From: Glaciecola sp964621345
GTDB lineage: Bacteria; Pseudomonadota; Gammaproteobacteria; Enterobacterales; Alteromonadaceae
Length of the DNA stretch: 64,000 nucleotides
Reading direction: 5' to 3'
Assembly (NCBI GenBank): GCA_964621345.1
Contig: CAZUON010000007.1
Span: 35,339 to 99,338 of the forward strand
Shown here: piece by piece, positions 1 through 8,580 of the stretch
How the letters are laid out: each line of letters starts with the position of its first letter
Position numbering within the stretch: the first letter of the stretch is position 1
Program-made: the position numbers and the translations under genes
Notes under the pieces: generated by a model
The model's input: only the letters and a program-made list of their open reading frames with translations
Told to the model about the DNA's origin: nothing
Database searches by the model: none

Positions 1-1
1 T

Positions 2-193
2 GCAAAAATTCTAGGGAATATTGAAGTGGGAAGAGGTTCAAAAGTCGGAGCGGGTAGTGTGGTATTAAATAATGTGCCGCCATGCATGACCGTTGTAGGT
101 GTGCCTGCTAAAGTAGTAGGTACGCCCAATTGTGATATGCCCTGCGATTCGATGCAGCAAAATGTCCTCGCAGATAAAACCAAGGCGGAGTAA
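2..193 (+). CDS. cysE: Serine O-acetyltransferase, C-terminal fragment
   Basis: The frame is open from the left edge to TAA at 191-193 and gives the last 63 residues. It shows hexapeptide left-handed beta-helix coils (ILGNIEVGRGSKVGAGSVV), then VPPCMTVVGVPAKVVG, which is the active-site end of the CysE family, and a short polar tail. CysE acetylates L-serine with acetyl-CoA in the first step of cysteine synthesis in the cytoplasm. The N-terminal SATase domain lies outside the window. Only 3 bases separate the stop from the next ATG, so the downstream gene is probably co-transcribed. Other hexapeptide acetyltransferases share the coil pattern, but the VPxxxTVVGVPAKVVG ending is typical of CysE. 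Confidence 0.85.
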   Translation, partial: AKILGNIEVGRGSKVGAGSVVLNNVPPCMTVVGVPAKVVGTPNCDMPCDSMQQNVLADKTKAE

Positions 194-196
194 AGC

Positions 197-556
197 ATGT
201 CATCGAGTCTTAATAGTATTATGCAGCTTAGTCCTGACAAACGTTACGCGCACTTGTTAGAGCAAGCAAAAGCCACACAATCCTTATGGATCCTGACCGA
301 CGACGACGGCTGCGTCATGCTCAACACCGAAGATGAGGATTGCGTACCGGTATGGCCCTCGAAAGAATATGCACTGTACTGGGCAAGTGGCGATTGGGAA
401 GGCTGTAAGGCACAAGATATATCATTAAAAGACTGGCTAGAGCGCTGGACAAGCGGTCTTGAGGGGGACGATTTATGTGTGGTGGTGTGCCCAAATCCTG
501 AAGAAGCGGGTTTGGTGTTAGACCCTGATATGTTTGATGAGGATCTAAGGTCTTAA
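197..556 (+). CDS. DUF2750 family protein
   Basis: This is a 119-residue acidic soluble protein with no signal peptide or membrane segment. The pattern RYAHLLEQA..., a tryptophan-led strand (SLWILTDDDGCVML), then PVWPSKEYALYWASGDW and an alternating C-terminal half (SLKDWLERWTSGL, VVVCPNPEEAGLVLDP) match the DUF2750 family. No biochemical function is established for that family. The ATG lies 3 bases after the cysE stop, so it is probably translated from the cysE message. Its length is normal for the family. Confidence 0.75.
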   Translation: MSSSLNSIMQLSPDKRYAHLLEQAKATQSLWILTDDDGCVMLNTEDEDCVPVWPSKEYALYWASGDWEGCKAQDISLKDWLERWTSGLEGDDLCVVVCPNPEEAGLVLDPDMFDEDLRS

Positions 557-651
557 ATTAAGCCAGAAGCACTGGATGGCCCCTGATATTTACTTAAATT
601 GTGACCATCACGTAACGTTGCCCTTGTAGCGTCATTTTAGAAATAAAAAAC

Positions 652-668
652 GGCACCTCTAAGGTGCC
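652..668 (-). terminator. Rho-independent terminator of the sorting-signal protein gene
   Basis: A perfect 6-bp stem (GGCACC / GGTGCC) with a 5-base loop. Read on the minus strand it is followed by G and then TTTTTTATTT, a good U-tract. It lies about 30 bases past the stop of the minus-strand gene at 699-1217. On the plus strand the tract is weak, so it would end DUF2750 transcripts poorly. Confidence 0.8.
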
Positions 669-698
669 ATTCGTAATTTTACACTCAAGAATTTATTT

Positions 699-1217
699 TC
701 AAAATCGTCGGCGATTTAATCGCATTGCTAATACAGCAAGCGCCAAAAACGCCAGCATGTTGGGCGCTGAAACTGGCTCAGCAACATCTAACACCGAAAA
801 TTCGGTAAATTCCGACGCTCCAAATACACCCCCTTGTCTAACAACTGTACCATCAACGGTAAGCGAGTATTCACCTAACCCGAAACCGCAACAGATGCCG
901 TCACTAAACGAGTCGAGCAAACCAAACACATAATCACCCGGGGCTAAATCCCAGATAAACTGCCATGGACCAGGCTCTTCGCCTGAGAAGTCGCCCGGTA
1001 ATGCAAAGCCATCTCCAAAGCCGATAGGAGAGCTTGCGTCTACGTCATAGGCGATGCCGTTGAATACACTAGACTGATCTGCGCCCAGTTCCCACATGCC
1101 AAAGCTTGTTTCATTGGGGAAGTCGTCAAAGGTGATGTCCAAAATCACAGCAGCATGTGCTGAACAGACCATTGATAAAAGAAAAAAGCTAGTAATGAGT
1201 TTTCTTGTTATATTCAT
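699..1217 (-). CDS. Secreted protein with VSAP-type C-terminal sorting signal
   Basis: A 172-residue exported protein. Residues 1-22 form a signal peptide ending in AHA. The central region has a short beta-strand pattern with SFSDGICCGFGLGEYSL (about 103-119) and GGVFGASEFTEF, a motif seen in many secreted proteins of marine bacteria. The C-terminus has VSAP (149-152), a hydrophobic helix (LAFLALAVLA) and an RLNRRRF basic tail. This is the three-part layout of PEP-CTERM-like sorting signals, in the VSAP variant, which the exosortase or a related protease recognises. No exosortase is in the window. The isolated gene has its own terminator. Function is unknown; a surface or matrix role is inferred from the signals. 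Confidence 0.7.
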   Translation of the reverse strand: MNITRKLITSFFLLSMVCSAHAAVILDITFDDFPNETSFGMWELGADQSSVFNGIAYDVDASSPIGFGDGFALPGDFSGEEPGPWQFIWDLAPGDYVFGLLDSFSDGICCGFGLGEYSLTVDGTVVRQGGVFGASEFTEFSVLDVAEPVSAPNMLAFLALAVLAMRLNRRRF

Positions 1218-1404
1218 TGTAATGTAATCTCGCGGTAAGCTAATTAATAATTGTGGTCAATAAATATACAAGCAATACTCGCGCCAAAAATAATTAATTA
1301 ATAGATTCAATCACTTAAGTTTTTTAGTTCATTGCGTTTAGCTCAAAGTGTAAAGATTTCTGACATTGCGTATCGTTTGCTTTACAAGGGTGGCTCGTTG
1401 CGTA

Positions 1405-2256
1405 TTAAAGTGCGAGACGCTTAAAGTCGTCCGCGCTATGACGCTCTTTCAGCTGTTTGCTCTCCTCTCCCCATACTTTGTTCACCAAGCGACCTCGCTG
1501 CACTGCAGGGCGTTCAAGGAGTTGTTGAGTCCAGCGCTGTACGTGCTTATATTCTTGCACTTGTAAAAACTCACCGGCGTCATACAAACTGCCATGAGCG
1601 AGTAAGCCATACCATGGCCAAATAGCCATATCGGCGATACTGTATTCTTGTCCGGCAATAAATTCGTTTTGCTCGAGTTGTTTGTCGAGTACGTCTAGTT
1701 GGCGCTTTACTTCCATAGCGTAGCGATTAATCGGGTATTCGTATTTTTCCGGGGCGTAGGCATAAAAGTGACCAAATCCGCCACCTAAAAAGGGCGTTCC
1801 ACCCATTTGCCACATTAGCCAATTAAAGATTTCGGTGCGTTGTGAACCTGATTTTGCAAGAAACATGTCGAAGCGTTCCGCTAAGTGCACCAATATTGAG
1901 CCTGATTCGAATACGCGCAAAGGACTGTCGCCTGAGTGATCAACTAAAGCGGGAATTTTAGAATTAGGATTGGCGCTCACAAAACCTGAAGAGAACTGTT
2001 CACCCTCTTGGATATTGATTAACCACGCGTCGTACTCTGCTTCAGCAATACCTGCTTCAAGTAACTCCTCAAGCATGATGGTGGCTTTTACGCCGTTGGG
2101 TGTTGCTAAGGAGTATAACTGCAATGGATGTTTGCCTACTGGCAAATCCTTTTCATGTGTGCTGCCAGCAATGGGTCGATTGATGTTGGCGAATTTTCCG
2201 CCGTTGTTGCGATCCCAAGTCCATACGCTAGGGGGGCTATAAGTGGAGTCGGTCAT
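1405..2256 (-). CDS. yghU: Glutathione S-transferase, YghU-type disulfide-bond oxidoreductase
   Basis: 283 residues, close to E. coli YghU (288). The N-terminal extension with WTWDRNNGGKFANINRPIAG (11-30) is typical of YghU-like members. The thioredoxin-like domain covers about 45-130, with TPNGVKATIMLEE, NSKIPALVD (98-106) and the glutathione-binding ESGSI (117-121). An alpha-helical GST C-domain follows (MWQMGGTPFLGGGFGHF, YSIADMAIWPW). YghU binds two glutathiones and reduces disulfides in the cytoplasm. It starts 11 bases after the yigB stop on the same strand, so it is probably the last cistron of the lysA-dapF-xerC-yigB transcript. That placement is not the usual E. coli one. Confidence 0.88.
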   Translation of the reverse strand: MTDSTYSPPSVWTWDRNNGGKFANINRPIAGSTHEKDLPVGKHPLQLYSLATPNGVKATIMLEELLEAGIAEAEYDAWLINIQEGEQFSSGFVSANPNSKIPALVDHSGDSPLRVFESGSILVHLAERFDMFLAKSGSQRTEIFNWLMWQMGGTPFLGGGFGHFYAYAPEKYEYPINRYAMEVKRQLDVLDKQLEQNEFIAGQEYSIADMAIWPWYGLLAHGSLYDAGEFLQVQEYKHVQRWTQQLLERPAVQRGRLVNKVWGEESKQLKERHSADDFKRLAL

Positions 2257-2267
2257 ATAAATTTACC

Positions 2268-2990
2268 TTAATCTGTTAGCAGATATTCAATTGATGCAAG
2301 CGAGTCTAGTTGCACATGAGGTAGGGTTAGCACTTGCTCTGTATTTAAATTCATAGGGCGGTCATAAGCAAACCATGCGCTTTTAAAACCCGCACGGGTG
2401 GCGCCCCAAACGTCTTTTTCTAAATTATCGCCCACATGCAAAATATGCTCTGGTGCTAATGATAAAAGCGTAGCGGCCTTGTTGAACATATCAGGGTAAG
2501 GTTTCATGCGTTGCTCTTTAGTGGCATGCAACACATGCGTAAAATACGTATCGATCCCAATTTGCTGAAGATTGACATTGCCATTGGTGATCGCCACTAG
2601 CGGGACTTTACGAGCCAGCGTAGCTAAGGTGTGATGAATATCATCGTCGACTTTAAAATCACTGCGCTTAAAATAAAAGGCATCAAAACATTTTTTTACT
2701 GCTTGGCTAATGTCAGCTTTAGGGAGACCAGATTTTTCAAAGGCGCTACGCAAAGTGATTAAACGTAAGGCTCCCATATCATGGCGCAACTCTGGGTCTT
2801 CTTTGAGTGCTGCGTTTTTAAATCCAAACCAATCAGACGAGCTATAATAGGCAGCTTGTGGATAGTGTTCACTAATGTAGCTTCGCAGATACTGCTCAGC
2901 CTCTACAATATAGGGCCAATTTGCATAAAAAGTATCGTCTAAATCAAAGCTAATGGCATGAATTTTTGCGAAAGGTTTGTAAATAATCAC
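2268..2990 (-). CDS. yigB: HAD-superfamily phosphatase YigB (FMN phosphatase type)
   Basis: 240 residues (E. coli YigB 238). HAD motif I is FDLDDTF (nucleophile D16, acid D18). Motif II is VAITNGN, motif III has KPYPDMF, and motif IV is HVGDNLEKDVWGA. A helical cap follows motif I (YIVEAEQYLRSYI). In E. coli this enzyme dephosphorylates FMN to riboflavin and affects persistence. The start ATG overlaps the xerC stop by 4 bases, reproducing the conserved dapF-yigA-xerC-yigB order. Substrate is assigned by synteny and family, not by sequence alone. Confidence 0.9.
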   Translation of the reverse strand: MIIYKPFAKIHAISFDLDDTFYANWPYIVEAEQYLRSYISEHYPQAAYYSSSDWFGFKNAALKEDPELRHDMGALRLITLRSAFEKSGLPKADISQAVKKCFDAFYFKRSDFKVDDDIHHTLATLARKVPLVAITNGNVNLQQIGIDTYFTHVLHATKEQRMKPYPDMFNKAATLLSLAPEHILHVGDNLEKDVWGATRAGFKSAWFAYDRPMNLNTEQVLTLPHVQLDSLASIEYLLTD

Positions 2991-3946
2991 TTCTTCTTCG
3001 CCCTAGGATGTGCTTTGTCATAGACTTCAGTAAGATGCTGAAAATTGAGATGGGTATAAACCTGTGTCGTCGATAAGTTAGCATGTCCTAACAATTCCTG
3101 AACTCCGCGTAAATCATTACTAGATTCTAATACGTGAGTTGCAAAGGAATGGCGCAAGGTATGTGGACTTATTTGTTGATATAGCGTTTGTTGCTTGGCC
3201 CAGTGCTCTAAGCGGTTTGCCACTTGGCGGTTTGATAAGCGTCGCTTTTTTTTCGACAAAAACAATGCATTCGAGTCTTCAATGTTGGCGCATTCATCAC
3301 GCACTTTGAGGTAAGCGTCGAGAGCATCTGAGGCTTTACTACCAATAGGAATTAAACGTTGTTTATTCCCTTTACCGGTTACTCGTAAAATACGCCCTTC
3401 GCCACTGCTGGGGGAAATACTGTCGAGGTTTAATCCGGTGAGTTCCGATAAACGCACGCCGCATCCATACAATAACTCCAACATGGCTTTGTCGCGCAGC
3501 CCAATAAAGTCATCGCGCTCAAAGTCTAGCAATACGTTCATTTCGTCAACGTTGAGCTGTTTAGGCAAGGGTTTATTTTGTTTAACTGAGTGCACGCTTT
3601 TAGCTGGATTGGAGGTTAGGTGCTTTTTTCGTACTAAAAACTGGCAAAAACTGCGTAAAACGGTGAGCTGAAGATTAATGCTACGAGATGAAAGGCCACG
3701 TTGATGACCAATATGCAATAACTTTTTACAATCTTCTATGTTCAGTTTTTGCCAATCATTAATGTGTAAGTTTTCGCGTATATACAGTAATTGCCGGGTA
3801 TAGTTTTTAACGGTGTGCGTTGATAATTGTCTTTCCACCGCGCATTCGTGTAAATACTTCACTATCCAAGGGTCATCTCTCAAAGGCTCGTCAACGTGTG
3901 CTGAGCCCCCTAGTGCCTTACCGCTTATAGACGGATGCACTGGCAT
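2987..3946 (-). CDS. xerC: Tyrosine recombinase XerC
   Basis: Site-specific recombinase that works with XerD at dif to resolve chromosome dimers during division. The N-terminal SAM-like core-binding domain spans about 24-112. The catalytic domain has R165 (GVRLSEL), K192 (TGKGNKQR), H262 and R265 (HTLRHSFATH), H288 (LGHANLSTT) and nucleophile Y297 (QVYTHL), so the full set is present. At 319 residues it is about 20 longer than usual; the extra residues are at the N-terminus (a Gly/Ser-containing start), and an internal start near the PWIVKYL segment has no ATG. It follows DUF484 by 8 bases and overlaps yigB by 4. Confidence 0.95.
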   Translation of the reverse strand: MPVHPSISGKALGGSAHVDEPLRDDPWIVKYLHECAVERQLSTHTVKNYTRQLLYIRENLHINDWQKLNIEDCKKLLHIGHQRGLSSRSINLQLTVLRSFCQFLVRKKHLTSNPAKSVHSVKQNKPLPKQLNVDEMNVLLDFERDDFIGLRDKAMLELLYGCGVRLSELTGLNLDSISPSSGEGRILRVTGKGNKQRLIPIGSKASDALDAYLKVRDECANIEDSNALFLSKKKRRLSNRQVANRLEHWAKQQTLYQQISPHTLRHSFATHVLESSNDLRGVQELLGHANLSTTQVYTHLNFQHLTEVYDKAHPRAKKK

Positions 3947-3954
3947 TTTCTATC

Positions 3955-4680
3955 CTAAAGCAACTTAGGTAAGTGAAATGATAAAAAATCGCGCAAGTAA
4001 CTTAGCAAGGTCGTATCCATGTCGGGCGTAAAATGTAAGGCGTTGTCGCTCGCTATGGCGAGCAGAGCAATGGGCTTGTCTTTACCAATAGTCATTAGGG
4101 CGACAGATTCTGCAACTTCGTCTGGAAATAACAGCTGTTTCTCATTTAGGCCCAAGCGGCCAAAATAGTAGGGGGAGCGATTAAGCTTTTTATCGACTAA
4201 GCTGCGCTGTTGTATTTCGGGCATGATTTGCGAGGTCGGCAACTTGTTAGATACAAAGGGGTAAACATGCGCATGAGTAAGGCCAAGTGAATCACAAAGT
4301 TCGGTATTCAGTACCCTTTGTAAGTGCTCAAAGGATTCACATTGCACAATAGCCAAATTTAACTTCGCATAAGTGGTGTAAATGGTTTCGTTGCGCTTGG
4401 CGTTTTCGAGTAACTTTTCTAATTGCTTTTTTAAGGCTTTTATTTTGTCGCGATACTGCTCTGATTGAAGCTGAGTGAGTGATACTACGCCTTTGTTTTG
4501 ATGGTGAACGTGTAACTCGGCCAACACATCGGGGCAGCTTAAGAAAAAATCAGGATGTTGCTGCAAATAAGCTGCAACGCTTTTCTCTGATATTACTTGG
4601 TGTGTATCAGTGTTCTCCTCGGTATCGAGGCTTAGCTGTTCTTTTGGAGACAGTTCTGGGGCAGGTGAGTTATGGCTCAT
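3955..4680 (-). CDS. DUF484 family protein (YigA-like)
   Basis: 241 residues with a variable acidic N-terminus. Then comes the DUF484 signature VAAYLQQHPDFFLSCPDVLAEL (about 35-56, given here only as a landmark), a basic coiled coil (YRDKIKALKKQLEKLLENAK) and a GAF-like fold (LNLAIVQCESFEHL to the C-terminus). The function of DUF484 is not established; the family is nearly always between dapF and xerC, as here. It starts 75 bases downstream of the dapF stop and is followed by xerC after 8 bases. Confidence 0.85.
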   Translation of the reverse strand: MSHNSPAPELSPKEQLSLDTEENTDTHQVISEKSVAAYLQQHPDFFLSCPDVLAELHVHHQNKGVVSLTQLQSEQYRDKIKALKKQLEKLLENAKRNETIYTTYAKLNLAIVQCESFEHLQRVLNTELCDSLGLTHAHVYPFVSNKLPTSQIMPEIQQRSLVDKKLNRSPYYFGRLGLNEKQLLFPDEVAESVALMTIGKDKPIALLAIASDNALHFTPDMDTTLLSYLRDFLSFHLPKLL

Positions 4681-4755
4681 TTCGCAGACTCAACTAGAAA
4701 AGATATTGTATGATTCATAATAGAATACTCGTTAAAGAATGCTCACAAACAGAGC

Positions 4756-5646
4756 TTACAAGGGAATTTGCCCATCGTATATATGTTCAGCAGGGCCAGT
4801 CATTTTTAATACAGAGTCGCCGCCAGCCCATTTAATGTTTAAAGTACCACCACGCAACTGCGCCTCTACTTCGTTACCTAGTTTACCTTGGATTTGTCCT
4901 ACTGCAACTGCAGCACACGCACCACTGCCACAGGCAAGAGTTTCGCCTGAACCACGCTCGAAAACTCGTAGGCGGATTTTTTGGTCATTAATTACCTGCA
5001 TAAAGCCTACGTTGACACCTTCAGGAAAGCGCTCATGCTGGCCAATAAAGCGGCCTATACGTTCAACATCGACGTTATCAATATCATCGACTTGGATTAC
5101 GCAGTGGGGGTTCCCCATAGAGACTACGCCACAAAAATGGGTATTGCCGCCCTCACGGATTATATAGGTGTTTTCTTGTTTGTTGGCGGTAAAAGGTACT
5201 TGCGAAGGATCAAAAACAGGGCGTCCCATATTTACCGTGACCTGATTTTCCTTTTCTAAATACAACACCATGCGACCTGATTTAGTACTCACCACTACTT
5301 TGTTGCGGTTTATTAGGCCTTGGTGTTTCACAAAGCGAGCGAAACAACGTGCGCCGTTACCGCACTGAGATACTTCGCTGCCATCGGCATTAAAAATGCG
5401 ATAGTGAAAATCTTGGTCTGGGTCGTAGGGAGGCTCTACAAGTAACAATTGATCAAAGCCCACACCAAAATTTCGGTCAGCTAATTGTACAATGCGCTCT
5501 TTTGAAAAAAACACATTTTGCGTCACATTATCGACCATCATAAAGTCGTTACCCAGGCCATGCATTTTAGAAAAATGCAAAACTGGCCGTTTGGGCGCTT
5601 TGTGCGATTTGTTATTGTGAGGATTGCTCATATTTATCGGTTTCAC
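4756..5646 (-). CDS. dapF: Diaminopimelate epimerase
   Basis: Converts LL- to meso-diaminopimelate, the penultimate step of lysine synthesis and the source of the peptidoglycan cross-linking residue. The two catalytic cysteines are present: C95 in QCGNGARC and C239 in ACGSGACA. The family opening FSKMHGLGNDFMMVD begins at residue 25, so this start gives about 24 extra polar residues (rich in N, K, H). A second ATG is at residue 6, with no better start closer to the domain, so the extension is probably real. It is followed by DUF484 and preceded by lysA, 39 bases away. Confidence 0.95.
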   Translation of the reverse strand: MKPINMSNPHNNKSHKAPKRPVLHFSKMHGLGNDFMMVDNVTQNVFFSKERIVQLADRNFGVGFDQLLLVEPPYDPDQDFHYRIFNADGSEVSQCGNGARCFARFVKHQGLINRNKVVVSTKSGRMVLYLEKENQVTVNMGRPVFDPSQVPFTANKQENTYIIREGGNTHFCGVVSMGNPHCVIQVDDIDNVDVERIGRFIGQHERFPEGVNVGFMQVINDQKIRLRVFERGSGETLACGSGACAAVAVGQIQGKLGNEVEAQLRGGTLNIKWAGGDSVLKMTGPAEHIYDGQIPL

Positions 5647-5685
5647 TGCTCATGTAAATGATGCAAAAATGCGTTAAAGGGCTTG

Positions 5686-6930
5686 TTATAAAGTACATTC
5701 GTCTTTATACAAGTCTTCGAGCTTCTCTCTTGCTCGCACAAGATGTATCTCACTTGCGTCGACCATCACTTCAGGAGGACGGCAACGACTATTGTAATTG
5801 CTAGCCATCACAAAGCCATATGCACCGGCACTCCGGACAGCAAGGATGTCGCCAGGCTTGATGCAAAGTGCTCGGTCTTTACCAATAAAATCACCTGTTT
5901 CACAAACAGGTCCTACAACATCATAAACGTGCTTGTCATCGGCTCTTGGCACTATGGCTTCGATTTTTTGCCAAGCGCTATACAACGAGGGGCGAATGAG
6001 ATCATTCATGCCGGCATCAACAATCGCAAAGTTCTTTTCTTCGCCTTGTTTTAAAAATTCAACTTTGGTCAACAAAACACCAGCGTTTGCGGCAATCGCA
6101 CGGCCCGGCTCTAAAATGAGCGTTAAATGTTCGCGTCCGCGCATTTTATCGGCCATTGCAGCGGCATATTCTTTTGGATGGGGTGGGTTTTCGTCGTCAT
6201 ATTTGACGCCTAAACCGCCTCCTACATCTAAATGATCAATATGAATATCGTGCTCGCCGAGTTCATCAATCAGCGCTAACAGGCGTTCGAGTGCATCAAC
6301 AAAAGGCGCGATTTCGGTTAATTGAGACCCAATATGGCAGTCCATACCTTTAATATCTAAATGCGATAACTTGGCCGCAGTTAAATAAGTAGCGATCGCG
6401 TCTTCGTGGGCGATACCAAATTTATTTGCCTTTAAACCGGTCGAAATGTAGGGATGTGTTTTTGCATCTACATCGGGATTAATACGCAGTGAAATGGGCG
6501 CTTTTAGGTCTAAAGACTGAGCAACATCGTTGATGCGTTGTAACTCAGGTATTGATTCAACGTTAAAGCACTTTATGCCCTTTTTCAGAGCAAACTCAAT
6601 TTCTTCAGGGGTTTTAGCTACGCCAGAGAAGACGACTTTAGCTGGGTCGCCACCTGCGGCAATGACTCGCGACAGCTCGCCGCCAGACACAATATCAAAG
6701 CCAGAACCCAGTTTGGCGAGTACCGACAGTACCCCAAGATTTGAATTAGCTTTTACCGCGTAACATACTAAATGTTTGTGCTGACTCACCGCGTCGTCAA
6801 AGGCATGCCAATGGCGCTCTAGCGTCGCACGAGAGTACACATAGCAAGGCGTGCCATGAATGCGAGCAATATCGCTTAAAGCGACATCTTCGGCGTACAT
6901 TTCGCCATTTTTATTTTCAAAAAAATCCAT
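5686..6930 (-). CDS. lysA: Diaminopimelate decarboxylase
   Basis: PLP-dependent fold-III decarboxylase that turns meso-DAP into L-lysine. It is 414 residues, close to the family norm. The PLP lysine is K60 in CYAVKANSN. HIGSQ (199-203) and DVGGGLG (235-241) bind cofactor phosphate and EPGRAI (274-279) is typical. C343 in GPVCETGDF completes the active site across the dimer. The start is 2 bases after the lptM stop, so the two are translationally linked. Unlike in E. coli, lysA sits directly upstream of dapF, the arrangement found in many Alteromonadales and Pseudomonas. Confidence 0.96.
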   Translation of the reverse strand: MDFFENKNGEMYAEDVALSDIARIHGTPCYVYSRATLERHWHAFDDAVSQHKHLVCYAVKANSNLGVLSVLAKLGSGFDIVSGGELSRVIAAGGDPAKVVFSGVAKTPEEIEFALKKGIKCFNVESIPELQRINDVAQSLDLKAPISLRINPDVDAKTHPYISTGLKANKFGIAHEDAIATYLTAAKLSHLDIKGMDCHIGSQLTEIAPFVDALERLLALIDELGEHDIHIDHLDVGGGLGVKYDDENPPHPKEYAAAMADKMRGREHLTLILEPGRAIAANAGVLLTKVEFLKQGEEKNFAIVDAGMNDLIRPSLYSAWQKIEAIVPRADDKHVYDVVGPVCETGDFIGKDRALCIKPGDILAVRSAGAYGFVMASNYNSRCRPPEVMVDASEIHLVRAREKLEDLYKDECTL

Positions 6931-6932
6931 AC

Positions 6933-7088
6933 TTAACCCTCTTGATCGTCGTTAGTAGGTGCAGGTGACGTTTCGTCGGGTTGATTTTGTGGCGCTTGCT
7001 CAGGTAAATAGAGTGGTCCTCGTTGACCACAGCCTACAAGCAGCAAGGTCGCCAATGCTGTTAGGGCTAGTTTTTGTCGCGTTGTCAT
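6933..7088 (-). CDS. lptM: LptM (YifL) lipoprotein
   Basis: A 51-residue lipoprotein. The start is taken at MTTRQKLALT because it gives a normal type II signal; the frame stays open for 17 codons upstream, but those residues would precede the basic n-region. The lipobox LLVGC is followed by GQRGPLYLP, the LptM signature, and then a Pro/Gln/Asp-rich tail. LptM helps the LptD/LptE lipopolysaccharide translocon mature at the outer membrane. It is the first gene of the lysA-dapF-xerC-yigB run. The divergent gene is rraA rather than cyaY, which is the usual neighbour in enterics. Confidence 0.9.
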   Translation of the reverse strand: MTTRQKLALTALATLLLVGCGQRGPLYLPEQAPQNQPDETSPAPTNDDQEG

Positions 7089-7275
7089 TGTGTAAATCAA
7101 AGCTAAGGTTCTATGCCCTAACATTGCACTGCAACGCACTAAAATGCAACCGAAATTCGTGCTCTATCACCTAAGTTTGCGCATGATTTTAGTATAAGTA
7201 ATATGCTTTCGCGGTTTACTCAGATTCGCTTTTCATCTAGGGTAAGGAAGTCTGTCTGAGCAAGAGCCTATTCCT

Positions 7276-7764
7276 ATGGAAATTAATACGTCAGAATTAT
7301 GCGATTTATATGCCGATGGTATCGATGTTGTAGACCCTGTTTTTATTAGTTATGGAGGAGCGTTTTCCTATGCCGGAGAGGTCACTACCATTAAGTGTTT
7401 TGAAGACCGCGGTTTGGTCGACAAGGTGCTTGCTACAAATGGCATTGGTAAAGTACTGCTAATTGACGGTGGAGGCTCTTTACGTAAGGCACTCATTGAT
7501 GCTGAGAATATTCAACTTGCCATTGAAAATGGCTGGGAAGGTATTGTGTGTTACGGTTCAGTAAGAGATGTTGATTTACTCGAAGAGTTCGATATTGGCA
7601 TTCATGCTATCAATGCAATTCCGGTAGCCGCGCAAGCCCGTGAAATTGGTGATTTGGATGTTGCTGTGAATTTTGCGGGTGTCACATTTTTGCCAGAGGA
7701 TTTTATTTACGCCGATGGAACGGGCATCATTTTATCGCCCGAACCACTAGACATAGAAGCGTAA
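7276..7764 (+). CDS. rraA: RraA family protein, regulator of RNase E activity
   Basis: 162 residues (E. coli RraA 161). The family signature reads through GGAFSYAGEVTTIKCFEDRG, GKVLLIDGGGSLRKAL and GWEGIVCYGSVRDVD. RraA binds the C-terminal region of RNase E and damps its activity; it forms a ring-shaped trimer with no catalytic site. Distantly related proteins are aldolases, but the family motifs and length favour true RraA. It is divergent from lptM across about 190 bases and convergent with the nuclease gene after 20 bases. Confidence 0.92.
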   Translation: MEINTSELCDLYADGIDVVDPVFISYGGAFSYAGEVTTIKCFEDRGLVDKVLATNGIGKVLLIDGGGSLRKALIDAENIQLAIENGWEGIVCYGSVRDVDLLEEFDIGIHAINAIPVAAQAREIGDLDVAVNFAGVTFLPEDFIYADGTGIILSPEPLDIEA

Positions 7765-7784
7765 AACGTTCCGTTATTTTCGCC

Positions 7785-8564
7785 TTATTCAGCAAACACC
7801 GAGTTTAAGTAAGCGGCAATACGAACGCCCCCCTGCTGCAGGCGAAGTTTTACGGTTGGAATGTGGTTGTACAAATAATCCCACGAGAGCTTTTCGCCAT
7901 TGGGGTAAATTTCGTCACGAATGCGCGTGCTTTCTTCGATGTACACGAGCGGGTCGGTGGTCATCCATTCTTGTGCTTGTTGGGCACTGATTTTATTATT
8001 TAACCACTCGCTCCATTCGGTAAAAGATAAGTCTCTGCGGTCAATCAAACCTGAATCCCATACGCGGTGTAAATTTGATTCTTCCCAGAAAAATTCTACT
8101 TTTACATCGTTTCCGCCCCGGTCGGTGCCATTACCTGCATGTAAAGGTTGGTGTAAATCGCCAATAATGTGCACGGCAAAGCGTAATGCGAGTTGTTTAT
8201 CTGCTTGTGATGCATCGGGGTCTTTAAGGGTTTTGGTAAACTCTGCGAGGGCAGTGTAGGAATCGCCTTGCTCTGGCGCGCCAACTTCAACATAGTTCTT
8301 GCCAACGGGCACGGTGACATAGTGAAAAGGCCCCGCGATTTTTTGCCAGTAATGATCTGGATTAGAGCGCATTTCATCTGGGTAAGTAGAGGCTTCTGCA
8401 AGGCTTTCGTTTGGCAAAATACGGCCAACGGCAGCTTTTGCCTCATCACTTAAATAATACTCAGCAATTTTGCCCGTTACCCTATGACCAGTCTGACCCC
8501 AAGCGTGGGCATAACTGCTAAGACCAAGCCCTAATAAGCTGGCAATAAGTACGATATGTTTCAT
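7785..8564 (-). CDS. S1/P1-type secreted nuclease
   Basis: A 259-residue periplasmic or secreted zinc nuclease. The signal peptide 1-21 ends AHA before W22, and the mature N-terminal Trp is itself a zinc ligand in this family. All nine ligands are visible: W22, H27, D63, H81, H132, D136, H142, H166 and D170 (HIIGDLHQPLHAG, NLHRVWD). Family members cleave single-stranded RNA and DNA and remove 3'-phosphates. A role in nucleotide or phosphate scavenging is inferred. It begins 16 bases after ubiX on the same strand, so it may be co-transcribed. Confidence 0.92.
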   Translation of the reverse strand: MKHIVLIASLLGLGLSSYAHAWGQTGHRVTGKIAEYYLSDEAKAAVGRILPNESLAEASTYPDEMRSNPDHYWQKIAGPFHYVTVPVGKNYVEVGAPEQGDSYTALAEFTKTLKDPDASQADKQLALRFAVHIIGDLHQPLHAGNGTDRGGNDVKVEFFWEESNLHRVWDSGLIDRRDLSFTEWSEWLNNKISAQQAQEWMTTDPLVYIEESTRIRDEIYPNGEKLSWDYLYNHIPTVKLRLQQGGVRIAAYLNSVFAE

Positions 8565-8580
8565 AAGTTTGTCCTAGTAT

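Noticed and set aside
664..933. Plus-strand frame opposite the sorting-signal protein
   Set aside because: It is the antisense of a convincing signal-peptide gene with its own terminator, and it begins in the terminator hairpin.
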